Source: Halomonas sp. I5-271120 (GTDB taxonomy: Bacteria > Pseudomonadota > Gammaproteobacteria > Pseudomonadales > Halomonadaceae). From it: 64,000 nt of DNA. The translations under genes and the position numbers were made by a program. The notes under the pieces were generated by a model. The model was not told the DNA's origin, searched no databases, and worked only from the letters and a program-made list of their open reading frames with translations. The DNA is taken from the NCBI RefSeq assembly GCF_030553075.1, contig NZ_CP130701.1, positions 1,488,001 to 1,552,000 of the forward strand. The letters run 5' to 3'. Below, piece by piece: positions 27,576 to 36,838 of this stretch. Each line of letters starts with the position of its first letter. The first letter of the stretch is position 1.

Positions 27576-28193
27576 TCAGCTCGCCTCGTCGCCCAGCAGC
27601 CAGTCATCAAGCTGACGATGCACTTCATCGACGCCCTGACGCTTGAGCGCCGAGAACAGCTGGACCGACACTAAGTCCTCCCACTCCCGCAGCCGGCCGC
27701 GCACGTTATGCAGGGCGTTCTTGGCCGCCCCCGGCTTCAGCTTGTCGGCCTTGGTCAGCAGAATGCGAACCGCCATGTTCTTGTCGTCGGCCCAGCCCAG
27801 CATCATCTCGTCGAACTCGGTCAGCGGATGGCGCACGTCCATCAGCAGCACCAGGCCACGCAGCGATTCACGTTCCTGCAGGTACTCCGCCAGGTGGCGC
27901 TGCCACTCGAGCTTGACCTGCTCCGGCACCTTGGCATAACCATAACCAGGAAGGTCCACCAGACGGCACTCTTCGCCGTTGGCGAGGCCGAAGAAGTTGA
28001 TCAGCTGGGTGCGGCCCGGCGTCTTGGAGGTCCGCGCTAACGCTTTCTGCTGCGTCAGGGCATTGATGGCGCTGGATTTTCCAGCATTGGAGCGGCCGGC
28101 AAAGGCCACTTCAACGCCCAGGTCCGGCGGGCACTTGGCAAGCGTCGGCGCACTGGTGAGGAAACGGGCAGTCTGATAATTGAGACGCGGCAT
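27576..28193 (-). CDS. engB: ribosome-biogenesis GTPase EngB (YihA/YsxC)
   Basis: A 205-residue small GTPase: G1 [10 protein letters not shown]3 [11 protein letters not shown]4 TKADKLK. It takes part in 50S subunit assembly and is essential in many bacteria. Start ATG 28193 gives [16 protein letters not shown], matching the family; the longer frame adds unrelated residues. It is divergent from the cytochrome c4 gene, a common arrangement in Pseudomonas relatives. Confidence 0.93.
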   Translation of the reverse strand: MPRLNYQTARFLTSAPTLAKCPPDLGVEVAFAGRSNAGKSSAINALTQQKALARTSKTPGRTQLINFFGLANGEECRLVDLPGYGYAKVPEQVKLEWQRHLAEYLQERESLRGLVLLMDVRHPLTEFDEMMLGWADDKNMAVRILLTKADKLKPGAAKNALHNVRGRLREWEDLVSVQLFSALKRQGVDEVHRQLDDWLLGDEAS

Positions 28194-28235
28194 GATCGGT
28201 GGGAATCCTGAGGCTTGACGGCGACTATCGGGCAA

Positions 28236-28264
28236 TTCAAGTTGCTAGATGAACTGGCTATACT
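28236..28264 (+). promoter_or_regulatory. putative sigma-70 promoter for cytochrome c4
   Basis: TTCAAG and TATACT separated by 17 bases, in the divergent spacer between engB and the cytochrome gene, 167 bases before its start. The -10 is good and the -35 weak. Predicted only. Confidence 0.35.
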
Positions 28265-28430
28265 GCAGTTTCTAATATCTGCGTCATAGAGAGGGCTAGT
28301 GTACCACCGCGCTCTCACCGACCGCGAACCGCGCCCTGACGGTTAGGCCGCGCTCATGACACGGCGTTCCCACCGGGGACGTACCGGTCAATTACGGACA
28401 GGCATCACGTTTAGGCAGAGTGGATTTGCG

Positions 28431-29051
28431 ATGAGAAAGTTACTGGCACTGGTAAGCTTGGCCATCACCCTGAGCGCAGGCGGCGTGGCTCAGGCCGAAC
28501 TCAAGGGCGATCCGGCAGCGGGTCGCGAAATGGCGCAAAGCTGCGCCGCCTGTCACGGAGCCGAAGGGATCAGTGTCGTAGGCATGTTCCCAAACCTCGC
28601 GGGGCAGCAGGCGTCGTATCTGGCCAAGCAGATCAGGGATATCCGCGACGGCAATCGGGTGGTGGCGCAGATGGCCGGACAGGTCGATAACTTCTCCGAC
28701 CAGGATGCCGCCGACGTGGCCGCCTACTTTGCCGGCAAGACGCCGAACCTCGGCCAGGTCGATGCACAGCCAGAGGTCATCGACCGCGGCGAGCAACTCT
28801 ACCGTGCCGGCGACATCGCCAAGGGCATCCCGGCCTGTACCGCCTGCCATAGCCCCACCGGACAGGGCATCGGCACCGCTGCCTATCCGGCGCTGTCCGG
28901 CCAGAAGACCGACTACATCGTGTCCACGCTTCAAGCCTTCGCGGCCGGCGAACGGGCCAACGATCCCAACGCCATCATGCGCACCATTGCCGGCAAGATG
29001 AGCGATGATGACATGCAGGCGGTCTCCCAGTACGTGCTGGGCCTGCATTAA
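28431..29051 (+). CDS. dihaem cytochrome c4
   Basis: A 206-residue protein with signal peptide MRKLLALVSLAITLSAGG ending AQAE, then two cytochrome c domains with CAACH (about 38-42) and CTACH (about 138-142). It is a periplasmic electron carrier to terminal oxidases. Its position between engB and dsbA is conserved in gammaproteobacteria. Start ATG 28431 begins the signal peptide; the upstream extension to 28356 is not family-like. No strong ribosome site is visible. Confidence 0.92.
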   Translation: MRKLLALVSLAITLSAGGVAQAELKGDPAAGREMAQSCAACHGAEGISVVGMFPNLAGQQASYLAKQIRDIRDGNRVVAQMAGQVDNFSDQDAADVAAYFAGKTPNLGQVDAQPEVIDRGEQLYRAGDIAKGIPACTACHSPTGQGIGTAAYPALSGQKTDYIVSTLQAFAAGERANDPNAIMRTIAGKMSDDDMQAVSQYVLGLH

Positions 29052-29146
29052 GGCCTGTATCAAGACAGCCGCCAGGCAGCCTTCGGCGCCTGACAGCACT
29101 ATGAACGAACCTGTGTGAGGGTCTGACGCCAGCGCAGATCTGATGA

Positions 29147-29169
29147 GGGCGGCCCGAGGGTCGCCCTTT
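29147..29169 (+). terminator. terminator after cytochrome c4
   Basis: GGGCGGCCC GA GGGTCGCCC forms a 9-bp stem with one G-U pair, followed by TTT only. It is about 95 bases past the cytochrome stop and separates it from dsbA. The short T-run lowers confidence. Confidence 0.5.
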
Positions 29170-29348
29170 GCGTTGAGGTACCCCACATCGAGGCCATGGC
29201 GTCAGCGGGCATCGCTAATGGAACCCTGTCGCCCGGCCGGGCTCAAAGCCTGTGGCTGGGGCTCACCCCGCCGGCATTTCCTGTTACCTTTGTGGATATC
29301 CTAACGGTTCCGCGATCCGTACAAGCCTTTTCAAGGAGAGTCTGTCGC

Positions 29349-29987
29349 ATGTTCAAGACACTAAGCGTTGCCCTTATCGGCCTCGGCATGTCCACCCTGG
29401 CCATGGCGGCCCCGACGGTTGCCGGTCAGCACTACGAGGTGCTGGATGAACCGGTACCGACCCGCGTCGAGGACGGCCAGATCGCGGTCACCGAAGCGTT
29501 CTGGTACGGCTGCCCGCACTGCTACAAGCTCGAGGAACCGCTTAACGCCTGGGTGTCAGAACTGCCCGATGACGTCACCTTCCAGCGCATGCCGGCCACC
29601 ATGGGCGGTGCCTGGAACCGTCACGCCATGGCCTTCTATGCCGCCAAGCAGTTGGGCATCCAGGAAGCGATACACGATGATTTCTTCAATGCGATCCACC
29701 AGGACGGCAAGCAACTGACCGACCCCGAAGAGATCGCTGCCTTCTTCAGCGACTACGGCGTCAGCGAGCAAGACGCGCTCGATGCGCTGAACTCTTTCGG
29801 CGTCAAGAGCCAGGTCAACCAGGCCCATGCCCGCATGCGCGCCATGCAGCTAATGGGCGTGCCGGCCCTGATCGTCGACGGCCGCTACGTGATCACTCCG
29901 TCAAGCGCCGGCAGCCTTGAGAATATGCCACAGATTGCCGGGGAGCTGATCGACCAGGTCCGCGAGGAACGTGACGACGCCTCATGA
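29349..29987 (+). CDS. dsbA: thiol:disulfide interchange protein DsbA
   Basis: A 212-residue protein with signal peptide (about 1-21, ending LAMAA) and a thioredoxin fold with the catalytic CPHC in FWYGCPHCYKLE (about 55-58) and the cis-Pro in MGVPALIVDGRYV. It introduces disulfides into periplasmic proteins. It follows cytochrome c4 as in Pseudomonas. Start ATG 29349 has AAGGAGAG upstream. Confidence 0.94.
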   Translation: MFKTLSVALIGLGMSTLAMAAPTVAGQHYEVLDEPVPTRVEDGQIAVTEAFWYGCPHCYKLEEPLNAWVSELPDDVTFQRMPATMGGAWNRHAMAFYAAKQLGIQEAIHDDFFNAIHQDGKQLTDPEEIAAFFSDYGVSEQDALDALNSFGVKSQVNQAHARMRAMQLMGVPALIVDGRYVITPSSAGSLENMPQIAGELIDQVREERDDAS

Positions 29988-30024
29988 GCGAGATAAACGC
30001 TTCCAGGCGCGGGGTAAGGTTGCC

Positions 30025-30840
30025 ATGAGCCACGCCATGTCCCGCGCCGAAGGCCATCGGCTGCATCGCGACGGCCACCGCCTGCGCCTGCTGACCTTCA
30101 ACCTGCAGGTCGGCATTCAGACCTCGGCGTATCACCATTACCTGACCCGCAGCTGGCAGCACCTGCTGCCGCACCCTCGCCGTCTCGATCGTCTGACGAT
30201 GATGAGCGACGTGCTCAGGGACTTTGACCTCGTCGGCCTGCAGGAGGTCGACGGAGGCAGCTTTCGGTCCGGCCACGTCAACCAGGTCGAGTACCTGGCC
30301 CGCAAGGCCGGTTTTCCCCATCACTATCAGCAGCTTAATCGCAATCTGGGCCGGGTCGCCCAGCACAGCAATGGTCTGCTCTCGCGGCTCACGCCCACGC
30401 GGCTCATGGAGCATCGCCTACCCGGCACCCTACCCGGGCGAGGCGCCATCCATGCCCGTTTCGGCACCGGCCCCAACGCCCTGCACCTGTTCGTCGCCCA
30501 CCTGGCGCTGGGCTATCGCGCCCGTTCTCGTCAGTTGGATTACCTGAGCGAGATCATCAGTCCGCTTAACCATGTGGTGGTGATGGGCGATCTGAACTGC
30601 ACCCCCGAACAGCTGCACTCTCACTCACGGTTCTGCGCCTCCTTGCCGCTAGATCCGGTGCTTCCCCCGCTGAGCTATCCGTCTTGGCAGCCGCGACGGG
30701 CGCTGGATCACATCCTGCTCTCCAGGTCCCTCGACGCCACCGAGGTGCGCGTGCTCGATCAGCTGTTTTCCGACCATCTGCCGATCGCCGTCGATATCAC
30801 CCTGCCAGAGGCATGCCACGCCGCCCTGGGCAATAGGTAA
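30025..30840 (+). CDS. endonuclease/exonuclease/phosphatase-family hydrolase
   Basis: About 271 residues with EEP motifs: LLTFNLQVG, GLQEVDGG, VVMGDLNCTPE, and SDHLPIAVD near the end. Family members cleave phosphodiester or phosphomonoester bonds with a divalent metal; the substrate is unknown. A homologue follows dsbA in Pseudomonas. Start is uncertain: ATG 30025 with GTAAGG upstream is chosen; GTG 29971 inside dsbA, with AGGA upstream, would couple the two genes. Confidence 0.8.
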   Translation: MSHAMSRAEGHRLHRDGHRLRLLTFNLQVGIQTSAYHHYLTRSWQHLLPHPRRLDRLTMMSDVLRDFDLVGLQEVDGGSFRSGHVNQVEYLARKAGFPHHYQQLNRNLGRVAQHSNGLLSRLTPTRLMEHRLPGTLPGRGAIHARFGTGPNALHLFVAHLALGYRARSRQLDYLSEIISPLNHVVVMGDLNCTPEQLHSHSRFCASLPLDPVLPPLSYPSWQPRRALDHILLSRSLDATEVRVLDQLFSDHLPIAVDITLPEACHAALGNR

Positions 30841-30999
30841 GACCAATTCCTTCGACCAATGGATAAGTGCTTGGCATAACAGCGCTTGGGCAAATCACGT
30901 ACACTCATCGACCATGGTGGTAGTGACCACCCGCCCGGCTTGCCATCGCTGGCGAGCCTGCGGCGTAGACCTCCGTTGGATACCCAAAGCGAGACTCCC

Positions 31000-31554
31000 A
31001 TGCCCCCCTCTTCCACTCTGCCGGGCATCTTTGCCAGGCTTGACCAGGCCTCCGAATGGCTGGGCAAAAGCCTGGCCTGGTTGATCCTGATCATGATGCT
31101 GATCCAGTTCCTGATCGTGGTGCTGCGCTACGCCTTCAACTTCAACAGCATCCCCATGCAGGAATCGGTGATGTACATGCACGCCAGCGTCTTCATGCTG
31201 GCCGCCGGCTATACCCTCAAGCACGACGGTCATGTGCGGGTGGATATCTTCTATCGCGCCATGACGGCGCGCAAGAAAGCGCTCGTTGACCTCCTCGGCA
31301 CCCTCTTCCTGCTGCTGCCGGTGATGATCTTCGTGATCGTCTCGAGCCTTGGCTATGTCGATAAATCCTGGGCGATCCTTGAAGGCTCACCGGAATCCGG
31401 CGGTATCCCCGGCGTCTTCCTGCTCAAGACGCTGATCCCTGCCTTTGCTGGCCTGATGATTCTGCAGGGTCTCGTCGAGATCGCACGCAACGCCATGATC
31501 TTCACCGGGCGCCTGGCGCCGACCCACGATGACGACGCCGAGGAACTGCTGTAA
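31000..31554 (+). CDS. TRAP transporter small membrane subunit (DctQ type)
   Basis: A 184-residue protein with four membrane helices, the DctQ pattern, including LIQFLIVVLRYAF and LKHDGHVRVDIFY. It pairs with the large permease that starts on its last base. With the binding protein downstream it forms a Na+-dependent TRAP uptake system. Start ATG 31000 is chosen because upstream residues are not family-like. Confidence 0.88.
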   Translation: MPPSSTLPGIFARLDQASEWLGKSLAWLILIMMLIQFLIVVLRYAFNFNSIPMQESVMYMHASVFMLAAGYTLKHDGHVRVDIFYRAMTARKKALVDLLGTLFLLLPVMIFVIVSSLGYVDKSWAILEGSPESGGIPGVFLLKTLIPAFAGLMILQGLVEIARNAMIFTGRLAPTHDDDAEELL

Positions 31555-32957
31555 TGCTGGAATTCATGCCCCTGATCCTGTTCGCCGTCATCTGCGTGGT
31601 GCTGATGTTCGGTTTCCCGGTCGCCCTGTCGCTGGCAGGCACCGCGCTTGCCTTTGCCGGCTTCGGCATGGGCCTCGAAGCGCTTGGCATCAACGCCCAC
31701 TTTGACCCCAGTTTCCTGTCGGCCTTCCCCAACCGCCTCTACGGCATCATGACCAACCAGACACTGCTGGCGGTGCCGCTGTTCGTGCTGATGGGCGTGT
31801 TGCTCGAGAAGTCGAAGGTTGCCGAGACCCTGCTTGATGCCATGGCATTGCTGTTCGGCTCGCTGCGCGGTGGCCTGGGCATCTCGGTGACCCTGGTCGG
31901 CATGATGCTGGCGGCCTCTACCGGCATCGTCGGTGCCACCGTGGTGACCATGGGCCTACTGTCGCTGCCGACCATGCTCAAACGCGGCTACAGCATGCCG
32001 CTCGCCACCGGCACCATCTGCGCCACCGGCACCCTGGGCCAGATCATTCCGCCGTCGATCGCCCTGGTACTGCTGGGTGACGTGTTGTCCTCGGCCTATC
32101 AGCAAGCACAGCTGTCGATGGGCATCTTCAGCCCCAAGACCGTCTCGGTAGGTGATCTGTTCATGGGTGCCCTGGTGCCCGGTCTGATCCTGGTGGCGCT
32201 CTACATCGCCTATGTCGCCTTCATCGCCTGGCTCAAGCCCGAGACGGCGCCGCCCGCCAACCGCGAAGAACTGATGGAAGAGCTTGGCCACCAGGGCAGC
32301 CTGTTCACGCTGCTGCTCAAGGGACTGGTGCCGCCGATCATGCTGATCATCGCGGTGCTGGGCTCGATCCTCGGCGGCTTCGCCACGCCCACCGAGGCGT
32401 CGGCGGTGGGTGCCTTCGGCGCCCTGGTGCTGGCCCTGGCCTATCGCCAGCTGGACTTCAACACCCTCAAGGAAGCGCTGCGCTCCACTGCCCATGTCAC
32501 CACCATGGTGTTCCTGATTCTGATCGGGGCGGCGTTGTTCTCACTGGTGTTCCGCGCCTTCGGCGGCGAGGAACTGATCCACGAGGTCTTCAACAACATG
32601 CCTGGCGGCGTGGTGGGAGCGACCCTGGTGGTGATGGTGGTGATCTTCCTGCTCGGCTTCATCCTCGACTTCATCGAGATCACCTTCGTGGTGGTGCCGA
32701 TCGTCGGGCCGATTCTGCTGGCCATGGGGCTCGACCCGATCTGGCTGGGCATCATGATCGCCATCAACCTGCAGACCTCGTTCCTGACACCGCCCTTCGG
32801 CTTCGCACTGTTCTACCTGCGTGGCGTAGCGCCGGAGTCGGTACCGACCTCGGCGATCTACCGGGGGGTCATCCCATTCATCGGCCTGCAGCTGGGCATG
32901 CTGATTGCCCTGGCTTTCTTCCCGGAACTTGCCACCTGGCTTCCAGCGCAATTCTGA
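31554..32957 (+). CDS. TRAP transporter large permease subunit (DctM type)
   Basis: A 467-residue protein with 12 or so membrane helices, GTLGQIIPPSIALVLLGD and FATPTEASAVGAFGAL, both characteristic of DctM. It forms the transport channel driven by the sodium gradient. The ATG overlaps the stop of the small subunit by one base (TAATG). Confidence 0.92.
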   Translation: MLEFMPLILFAVICVVLMFGFPVALSLAGTALAFAGFGMGLEALGINAHFDPSFLSAFPNRLYGIMTNQTLLAVPLFVLMGVLLEKSKVAETLLDAMALLFGSLRGGLGISVTLVGMMLAASTGIVGATVVTMGLLSLPTMLKRGYSMPLATGTICATGTLGQIIPPSIALVLLGDVLSSAYQQAQLSMGIFSPKTVSVGDLFMGALVPGLILVALYIAYVAFIAWLKPETAPPANREELMEELGHQGSLFTLLLKGLVPPIMLIIAVLGSILGGFATPTEASAVGAFGALVLALAYRQLDFNTLKEALRSTAHVTTMVFLILIGAALFSLVFRAFGGEELIHEVFNNMPGGVVGATLVVMVVIFLLGFILDFIEITFVVVPIVGPILLAMGLDPIWLGIMIAINLQTSFLTPPFGFALFYLRGVAPESVPTSAIYRGVIPFIGLQLGMLIALAFFPELATWLPAQF

Positions 32958-33123
32958 CCGATGCTGACTACATAAGAAGAGCATGAAGTTTCCCGGCACT
33001 CTTACAGTGTCGGCCCCGGGCCACTGGCCCAACTCGCATGCCGGTCCGCCTCGGCGGGCCTCTCGCACCACAATCCGCACAACAAACTGCACAACAGTGC
33101 GCAAAATAACGAGAGGAAGTCGC

Positions 33124-34230
33124 ATGAAACTTAAATCACTCGTCGCTGCCGTGGCCATCAGCACCGCCGCCTCCGGCCTGTTCCTGGTTTCCAGCGTGGA
33201 TAACACCGCTCAGGCTCAGGAAACCTTCGAATGGAAGATGGTCACCTCCTGGCCGAAAAACTTCCCGGGCGTCGGCCAAGGGCCGGAGCGCCTGGCCAAG
33301 CTGGTCGATGAAATGTCCGACGGCCGCTTGACCATCGACGTTTATGGCGCCGGCCAGCTGGTGCCCGGCTTCGAGGTCTTCGACGCCGTCGCCGAAGGCA
33401 CCGCCGAGCTCGGCCACTCCGCTTCCTACTACTGGAAGGGCAAGGCCCCGGCAGCCCAGTTCTTCGCGGCGGTACCCTTCGGCATGAATGCCCAGGAAAT
33501 GAACGCTTGGCTGCACTACGGCGGCGGCATGGAACTGTGGAACGAGCTCTACGAGCCGTTCGGGGTCGACGTCATGGTGGCCGGCGCGTCCGGCGTGCAA
33601 ATGGGGGGCTGGTTCAACGAGGAGATCAACTCCACCGCCGACCTGGACGGCCTCAAGATGCGCATGCCGGGCCTCGGCGGCGAAGTCATGAGCCGCATGG
33701 GCGTGGCCATCGTCAACATGCCGGGCGGCGAGATCTTCACGTCGCTGCAGTCCGGCGCCATCGACGCCACCGAGTGGATCGGTCCATACAACGACCTGGC
33801 CTTTGGCCTCTATCAGGCGGCCGACTACTACTACTATCCGGGCTGGCACGAGCCGACTGTGATGTTCGAGGCGATCGTCAATGACGAAGCCATGTCGTCG
33901 CTTCCGGCCGACCTGCAGGCGATCCTCAAGACCGCGATCCGCGACGTCAACGCCGATATGCTCGACGAGTACACCGCACGCAACAACGACGCGCTCGAAA
34001 CGCTGATCAACGAGCATGATGTCGAGCTGCGTCGCCTGCCGGACGACGTGCTGGCCCGGGCCAAGGAACTGTCCGCCGAGGTCGTCGCAGAACTTGGCGA
34101 GTCCAGCGAGATGGCCAAGAAGATCTACGACTCCTACACCAGCTTCCAGGAGAAGGTCGTGAACTACCACGCCATCTCCGAGCAGGCCTACTACAACGCC
34201 CGCAACCCCGAGGGCGACACCACCGAGTAA
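33124..34230 (+). CDS. TRAP substrate-binding protein, TakP-like (2-oxoacid type)
   Basis: A 368-residue periplasmic protein. The signal peptide ends near TAQAQE. The mature part has FEWKMVTSWPKN, LKMRMPGLGGEVMSRMG and a Tyr-rich ADYYYYPGWHEPT, all features of the TakP branch, which binds 2-oxoacids (pyruvate and similar) through a metal ion. A substrate assignment from sequence alone is tentative. The 163-base gap after the permease is consistent with higher expression of the binding protein. AGAGGAAG lies just upstream of ATG 33124. Confidence 0.88.
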   Translation: MKLKSLVAAVAISTAASGLFLVSSVDNTAQAQETFEWKMVTSWPKNFPGVGQGPERLAKLVDEMSDGRLTIDVYGAGQLVPGFEVFDAVAEGTAELGHSASYYWKGKAPAAQFFAAVPFGMNAQEMNAWLHYGGGMELWNELYEPFGVDVMVAGASGVQMGGWFNEEINSTADLDGLKMRMPGLGGEVMSRMGVAIVNMPGGEIFTSLQSGAIDATEWIGPYNDLAFGLYQAADYYYYPGWHEPTVMFEAIVNDEAMSSLPADLQAILKTAIRDVNADMLDEYTARNNDALETLINEHDVELRRLPDDVLARAKELSAEVVAELGESSEMAKKIYDSYTSFQEKVVNYHAISEQAYYNARNPEGDTTE

Positions 34231-34250
34231 GGCACACGCCGCTCAGATCA

Positions 34251-34276
34251 GGGCCACCTTCGGGTGGCCCTTTTTT
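34251..34276 (+). terminator. terminator of the TRAP operon
   Basis: GGGCCACC TTCG GGTGGCCC followed by six T, 20 bases after the binding-protein stop. Confidence 0.9.
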
Positions 34277-34318
34277 GTCCTCGTTTGTGAGCCCAGGCTT
34301 TTCTCCAAACATCGCCAT

Positions 34319-34753
34319 TCATCCGGCGCAAAGCGGCACCAGGAAGCGCCCAGCGAGCCACAGCACAAGCGCATAGCGTGCCCCCTTGGCGATCAGTATC
34401 CACAGCGTGACTCGCCACCAGGGCAGTCGGAAAAGACCGGCCAGCACCGTCAGCGGATCGCCGATCACCGGCGCCCAGGCCAGCAGCAGGCTTGTCTCGC
34501 CAAAGCGCCGGTAGCCCCTTTCGGCTCGCGCCAATGCCGGTGGAGAAACGGGAAACCAGCGCCGATGTTGATAATGGCGGGCATAGCGCCCCAAGGCCAC
34601 GTTGATCAAGCTGCCCAGGGTATTGCCGGCGGTGGCCAGGCTCCACAGGGCCAGCGCTGGCTCGCCCTGGCACCACAGCCGCGCCAGCCACAGCTCGGAG
34701 CCTCCAGGCAGCAGGGTGGCACTGGCAAGCGCCACCAGAAACAGGCTTAGCAT
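34319..34753 (-). CDS. yqaA: YqaA-family small DedA-like membrane protein
   Basis: A 144-residue membrane protein with 4 hydrophobic segments and the family elements ATLLPGGSE, GNTLGSLINVALG and WAPVIGDPLTVLAGLFR. DedA-type proteins affect membrane homeostasis; YqaA itself is uncharacterised. It is convergent with the TRAP operon and shares the divergent spacer with thiD. Confidence 0.85.
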   Translation of the reverse strand: MLSLFLVALASATLLPGGSELWLARLWCQGEPALALWSLATAGNTLGSLINVALGRYARHYQHRRWFPVSPPALARAERGYRRFGETSLLLAWAPVIGDPLTVLAGLFRLPWWRVTLWILIAKGARYALVLWLAGRFLVPLCAG

Positions 34754-34816
34754 GGCCGGAACCGCCGCGACTGGCGTATGCTGAGCGGCGTTTTCCGGCT
34801 ACGAGACAATGCCACG

Positions 34817-35647
34817 ATGTCCCTCTCTCCTCGCATTCCCCATACCCTGACCATCGCCGGCTCCGATCCCTCGGGTGGCGCCGGCCTGCAGGGCGATATC
34901 AAGACGCTCTCGGCGCTCGGCACCTACGCCACCAATGTCATCACCGCGGTGATCGCCCAGAATACCCGCGGCGTGGCGATGGTTCACCCGGTGCCTGCCG
35001 AGGTCATCCGTCAGCAGCTCGACAACCTGCTCGATGACGTCCGCATCGATGCGGTCAAGATCGGCATGGTGGCCAGTCGCGAGGTGGCCGAAACGATACA
35101 CGATGCCCTGCTCAAGCGACGCCCCCGCTGGATCGTGCTCGACCCGGTCATGGTGGCCAAGAGCGGCGACATCCTGGTCGATGCCGAGGGCATCCGGGCG
35201 GTGCGCGAGGTGCTGGTGCCACTGGCCGACGTGATCACCCCCAACTTGCCCGAGGCTGCAGTACTGCTGGGTGGCGAGGTGCCCACGACTCCCGACGCCA
35301 TGGAGACGATGCTGCCCGGCCTGCAGGCGCTCAAGGCACCCTATGTGCTGCTCAAGGGGGGCCATCTCGCCGGTGCCGCCTGCCCGGACCTGCTGGCCAC
35401 GCCCACCGATAGCGCCTGGCTGCCGGCTCCGCGCGTGGCCACCGACAACCTGCACGGCACCGGCTGTGCGCTGTCCTCGGCGATTGCGGCCAAGCTATCG
35501 CGCCTGCCGGTCGATGCCTCCCAGGCTGACATCGTGGAAGCCATCGACGACGCCAAGCGCTGGCTGCATGCCGCACTGGAAGCCAGTCACCGCCTGCAGG
35601 TCGGCAAGGGCCGCGGACCGGTACATCACTTCCATGCCTGGTGGTAA
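34817..35647 (+). CDS. thiD: hydroxymethylpyrimidine/phosphomethylpyrimidine kinase
   Basis: A 276-residue ribokinase-fold protein: TIAGSDPSGGAGLQGDIKT at the N-terminus, VLDPVMVAKSG, and DNLHGTGCALSSAIA with the catalytic Asp/anion hole. It phosphorylates HMP and HMP-P for thiamine synthesis. thiG/thiS lie elsewhere in the window (52-53 kb). The start ATG 34817 is family-like; no strong ribosome site is seen. The 242 bases to the next gene hold nothing evident. Confidence 0.93.
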   Translation: MSLSPRIPHTLTIAGSDPSGGAGLQGDIKTLSALGTYATNVITAVIAQNTRGVAMVHPVPAEVIRQQLDNLLDDVRIDAVKIGMVASREVAETIHDALLKRRPRWIVLDPVMVAKSGDILVDAEGIRAVREVLVPLADVITPNLPEAAVLLGGEVPTTPDAMETMLPGLQALKAPYVLLKGGHLAGAACPDLLATPTDSAWLPAPRVATDNLHGTGCALSSAIAAKLSRLPVDASQADIVEAIDDAKRWLHAALEASHRLQVGKGRGPVHHFHAWW

Positions 35648-35889
35648 GGCCAGGACGAGGCAACGAATACTGATTGAGGCTGCTGCGAGAGGGTGATGCG
35701 AAAGCCTCCGAAAGCCTCCTGTGTAAGGGGCTGGCATAAGAGACTAGCGTAAATGGCCGGTGTGAGGCTTGACCTGGCCTGACAGGATGCCGCCGTCATG
35801 ATCCACCTTGCAGGCATCGGCAACTGCCACCATGCTGTAAGCTGCCTGCTCCGCGCCGGCTGATGCGCGAGACGAGAGGGAGGGAAACC

Positions 35890-36735
35890 ATGACCCGCAC
35901 CCTGCTGTTCGCCTGTGACCTATCCGCCGAGAATCGTGCCGCCTTCGGCCGGGCCATCCGCCTAGCGCTGGAGACCGGTGCCAGACTCGATGTCCTTCAC
36001 GTCCTCGATCCCTACCTGCCACATACGGCCCTGCATGACCTTGAGCAGGCAGTGATCGCCGAGATGGAGCGCATGCTCACCGACATCCGCGAGGATTATG
36101 CGCTCCCCGCGCCGGAATGTCTGATCCAGACGGTGACCGGCGCGCCCTATGCCGAGATCATTCGCGAAGCGCACGAGCGCGAGGTCGAGATGATCGTGAT
36201 GGGCGCCCATCGCAAGCGGGGCCAGCCTGACCTGGTCGCCGGCACCACTCTGGCGCGCGTGCTGCGAGGAGCGCCTTGCCCGGTGGTTTCGATCAGCCAT
36301 CCACCGACCCAGACCTGGCGCGATATCCTGGTGCCGGTGGACTTTTCGCTGACCTGTCGCAACGCGCTGCGCGAGACCCTCAGGCGCTTTCCCGCCGCGC
36401 ACCTGACCCTGCTGCATGCCTGGGAGTTACCCGGCGAGCGGGAGCTCGGCTCGACGCCGAACTATGCCCAGTGGCGCGATACCCGTGTGCGCCAGCTGCG
36501 CCGCCAGCTGCAGGCCGAGGTCGAGACCCTGATGACCACCCTCGACGATGTCCCGGAGCTGGAGCTGGAACTCGAGCAGGGTAACCCCGAGACGGTGTTG
36601 ATGAACCGCCTGCGCCGCCAGCCTCCCGACCTGTTGGCGCTGGGCAGCCGCGGTGACTGGCAGGCCAGGGGGCATCTCAGCGAGCGACTGCTGGCCGAGC
36701 CTCACTGCGATATCATGGTCTGCCGCGCCTGGTAA
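35890..36735 (+). CDS. tandem-domain universal stress protein
   Basis: A 281-residue protein with two Usp domains: residues about 1-140 (MIVMGAHRKR... ALxRVLRGAPCPVVSI) and about 150-280 (ILVPVDFSLTCRNAL, LALGSRGDW). The G-2x-G-9x-G(S/T) nucleotide loop is partly degraded in the second domain. Such proteins respond to starvation or stress. AGAGGGAGGG lies upstream of ATG 35890. Confidence 0.88.
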   Translation: MTRTLLFACDLSAENRAAFGRAIRLALETGARLDVLHVLDPYLPHTALHDLEQAVIAEMERMLTDIREDYALPAPECLIQTVTGAPYAEIIREAHEREVEMIVMGAHRKRGQPDLVAGTTLARVLRGAPCPVVSISHPPTQTWRDILVPVDFSLTCRNALRETLRRFPAAHLTLLHAWELPGERELGSTPNYAQWRDTRVRQLRRQLQAEVETLMTTLDDVPELELELEQGNPETVLMNRLRRQPPDLLALGSRGDWQARGHLSERLLAEPHCDIMVCRAW

Positions 36736-36763
36736 CCCCTGGCGAACCTTTCTCCAGCCCTCG

Positions 36764-36818
36764 TGTCCCTACCTATGTCCCTATCTATGTCCCTATCTAT
36801 GTCCCTCTCAATGTCCCA
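36764..36818 (+). repeat. 12-bp tandem repeat between two genes
   Basis: TGTCCCTA-type units start at 36764, 36776, 36788, 36800 and 36812, a strict 12-base period, just after the Usp gene and before the next start. It may alter spacing of the downstream promoter or leader by slippage. Confidence 0.85.
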
Positions 36819-36838
36819 AGGCTGCTGGAGAAAGATGC

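Noticed and set aside
34754..34816. TPP riboswitch upstream of thiD
   Set aside because: The spacer is too short and has no thi-box core.
36764..36818. Possible CRISPR array
   Set aside because: Units of 12 bp are contiguous with no spacers. The 14-bp and 13-bp repeats at 26984 and 54276 were rejected for the same reason.
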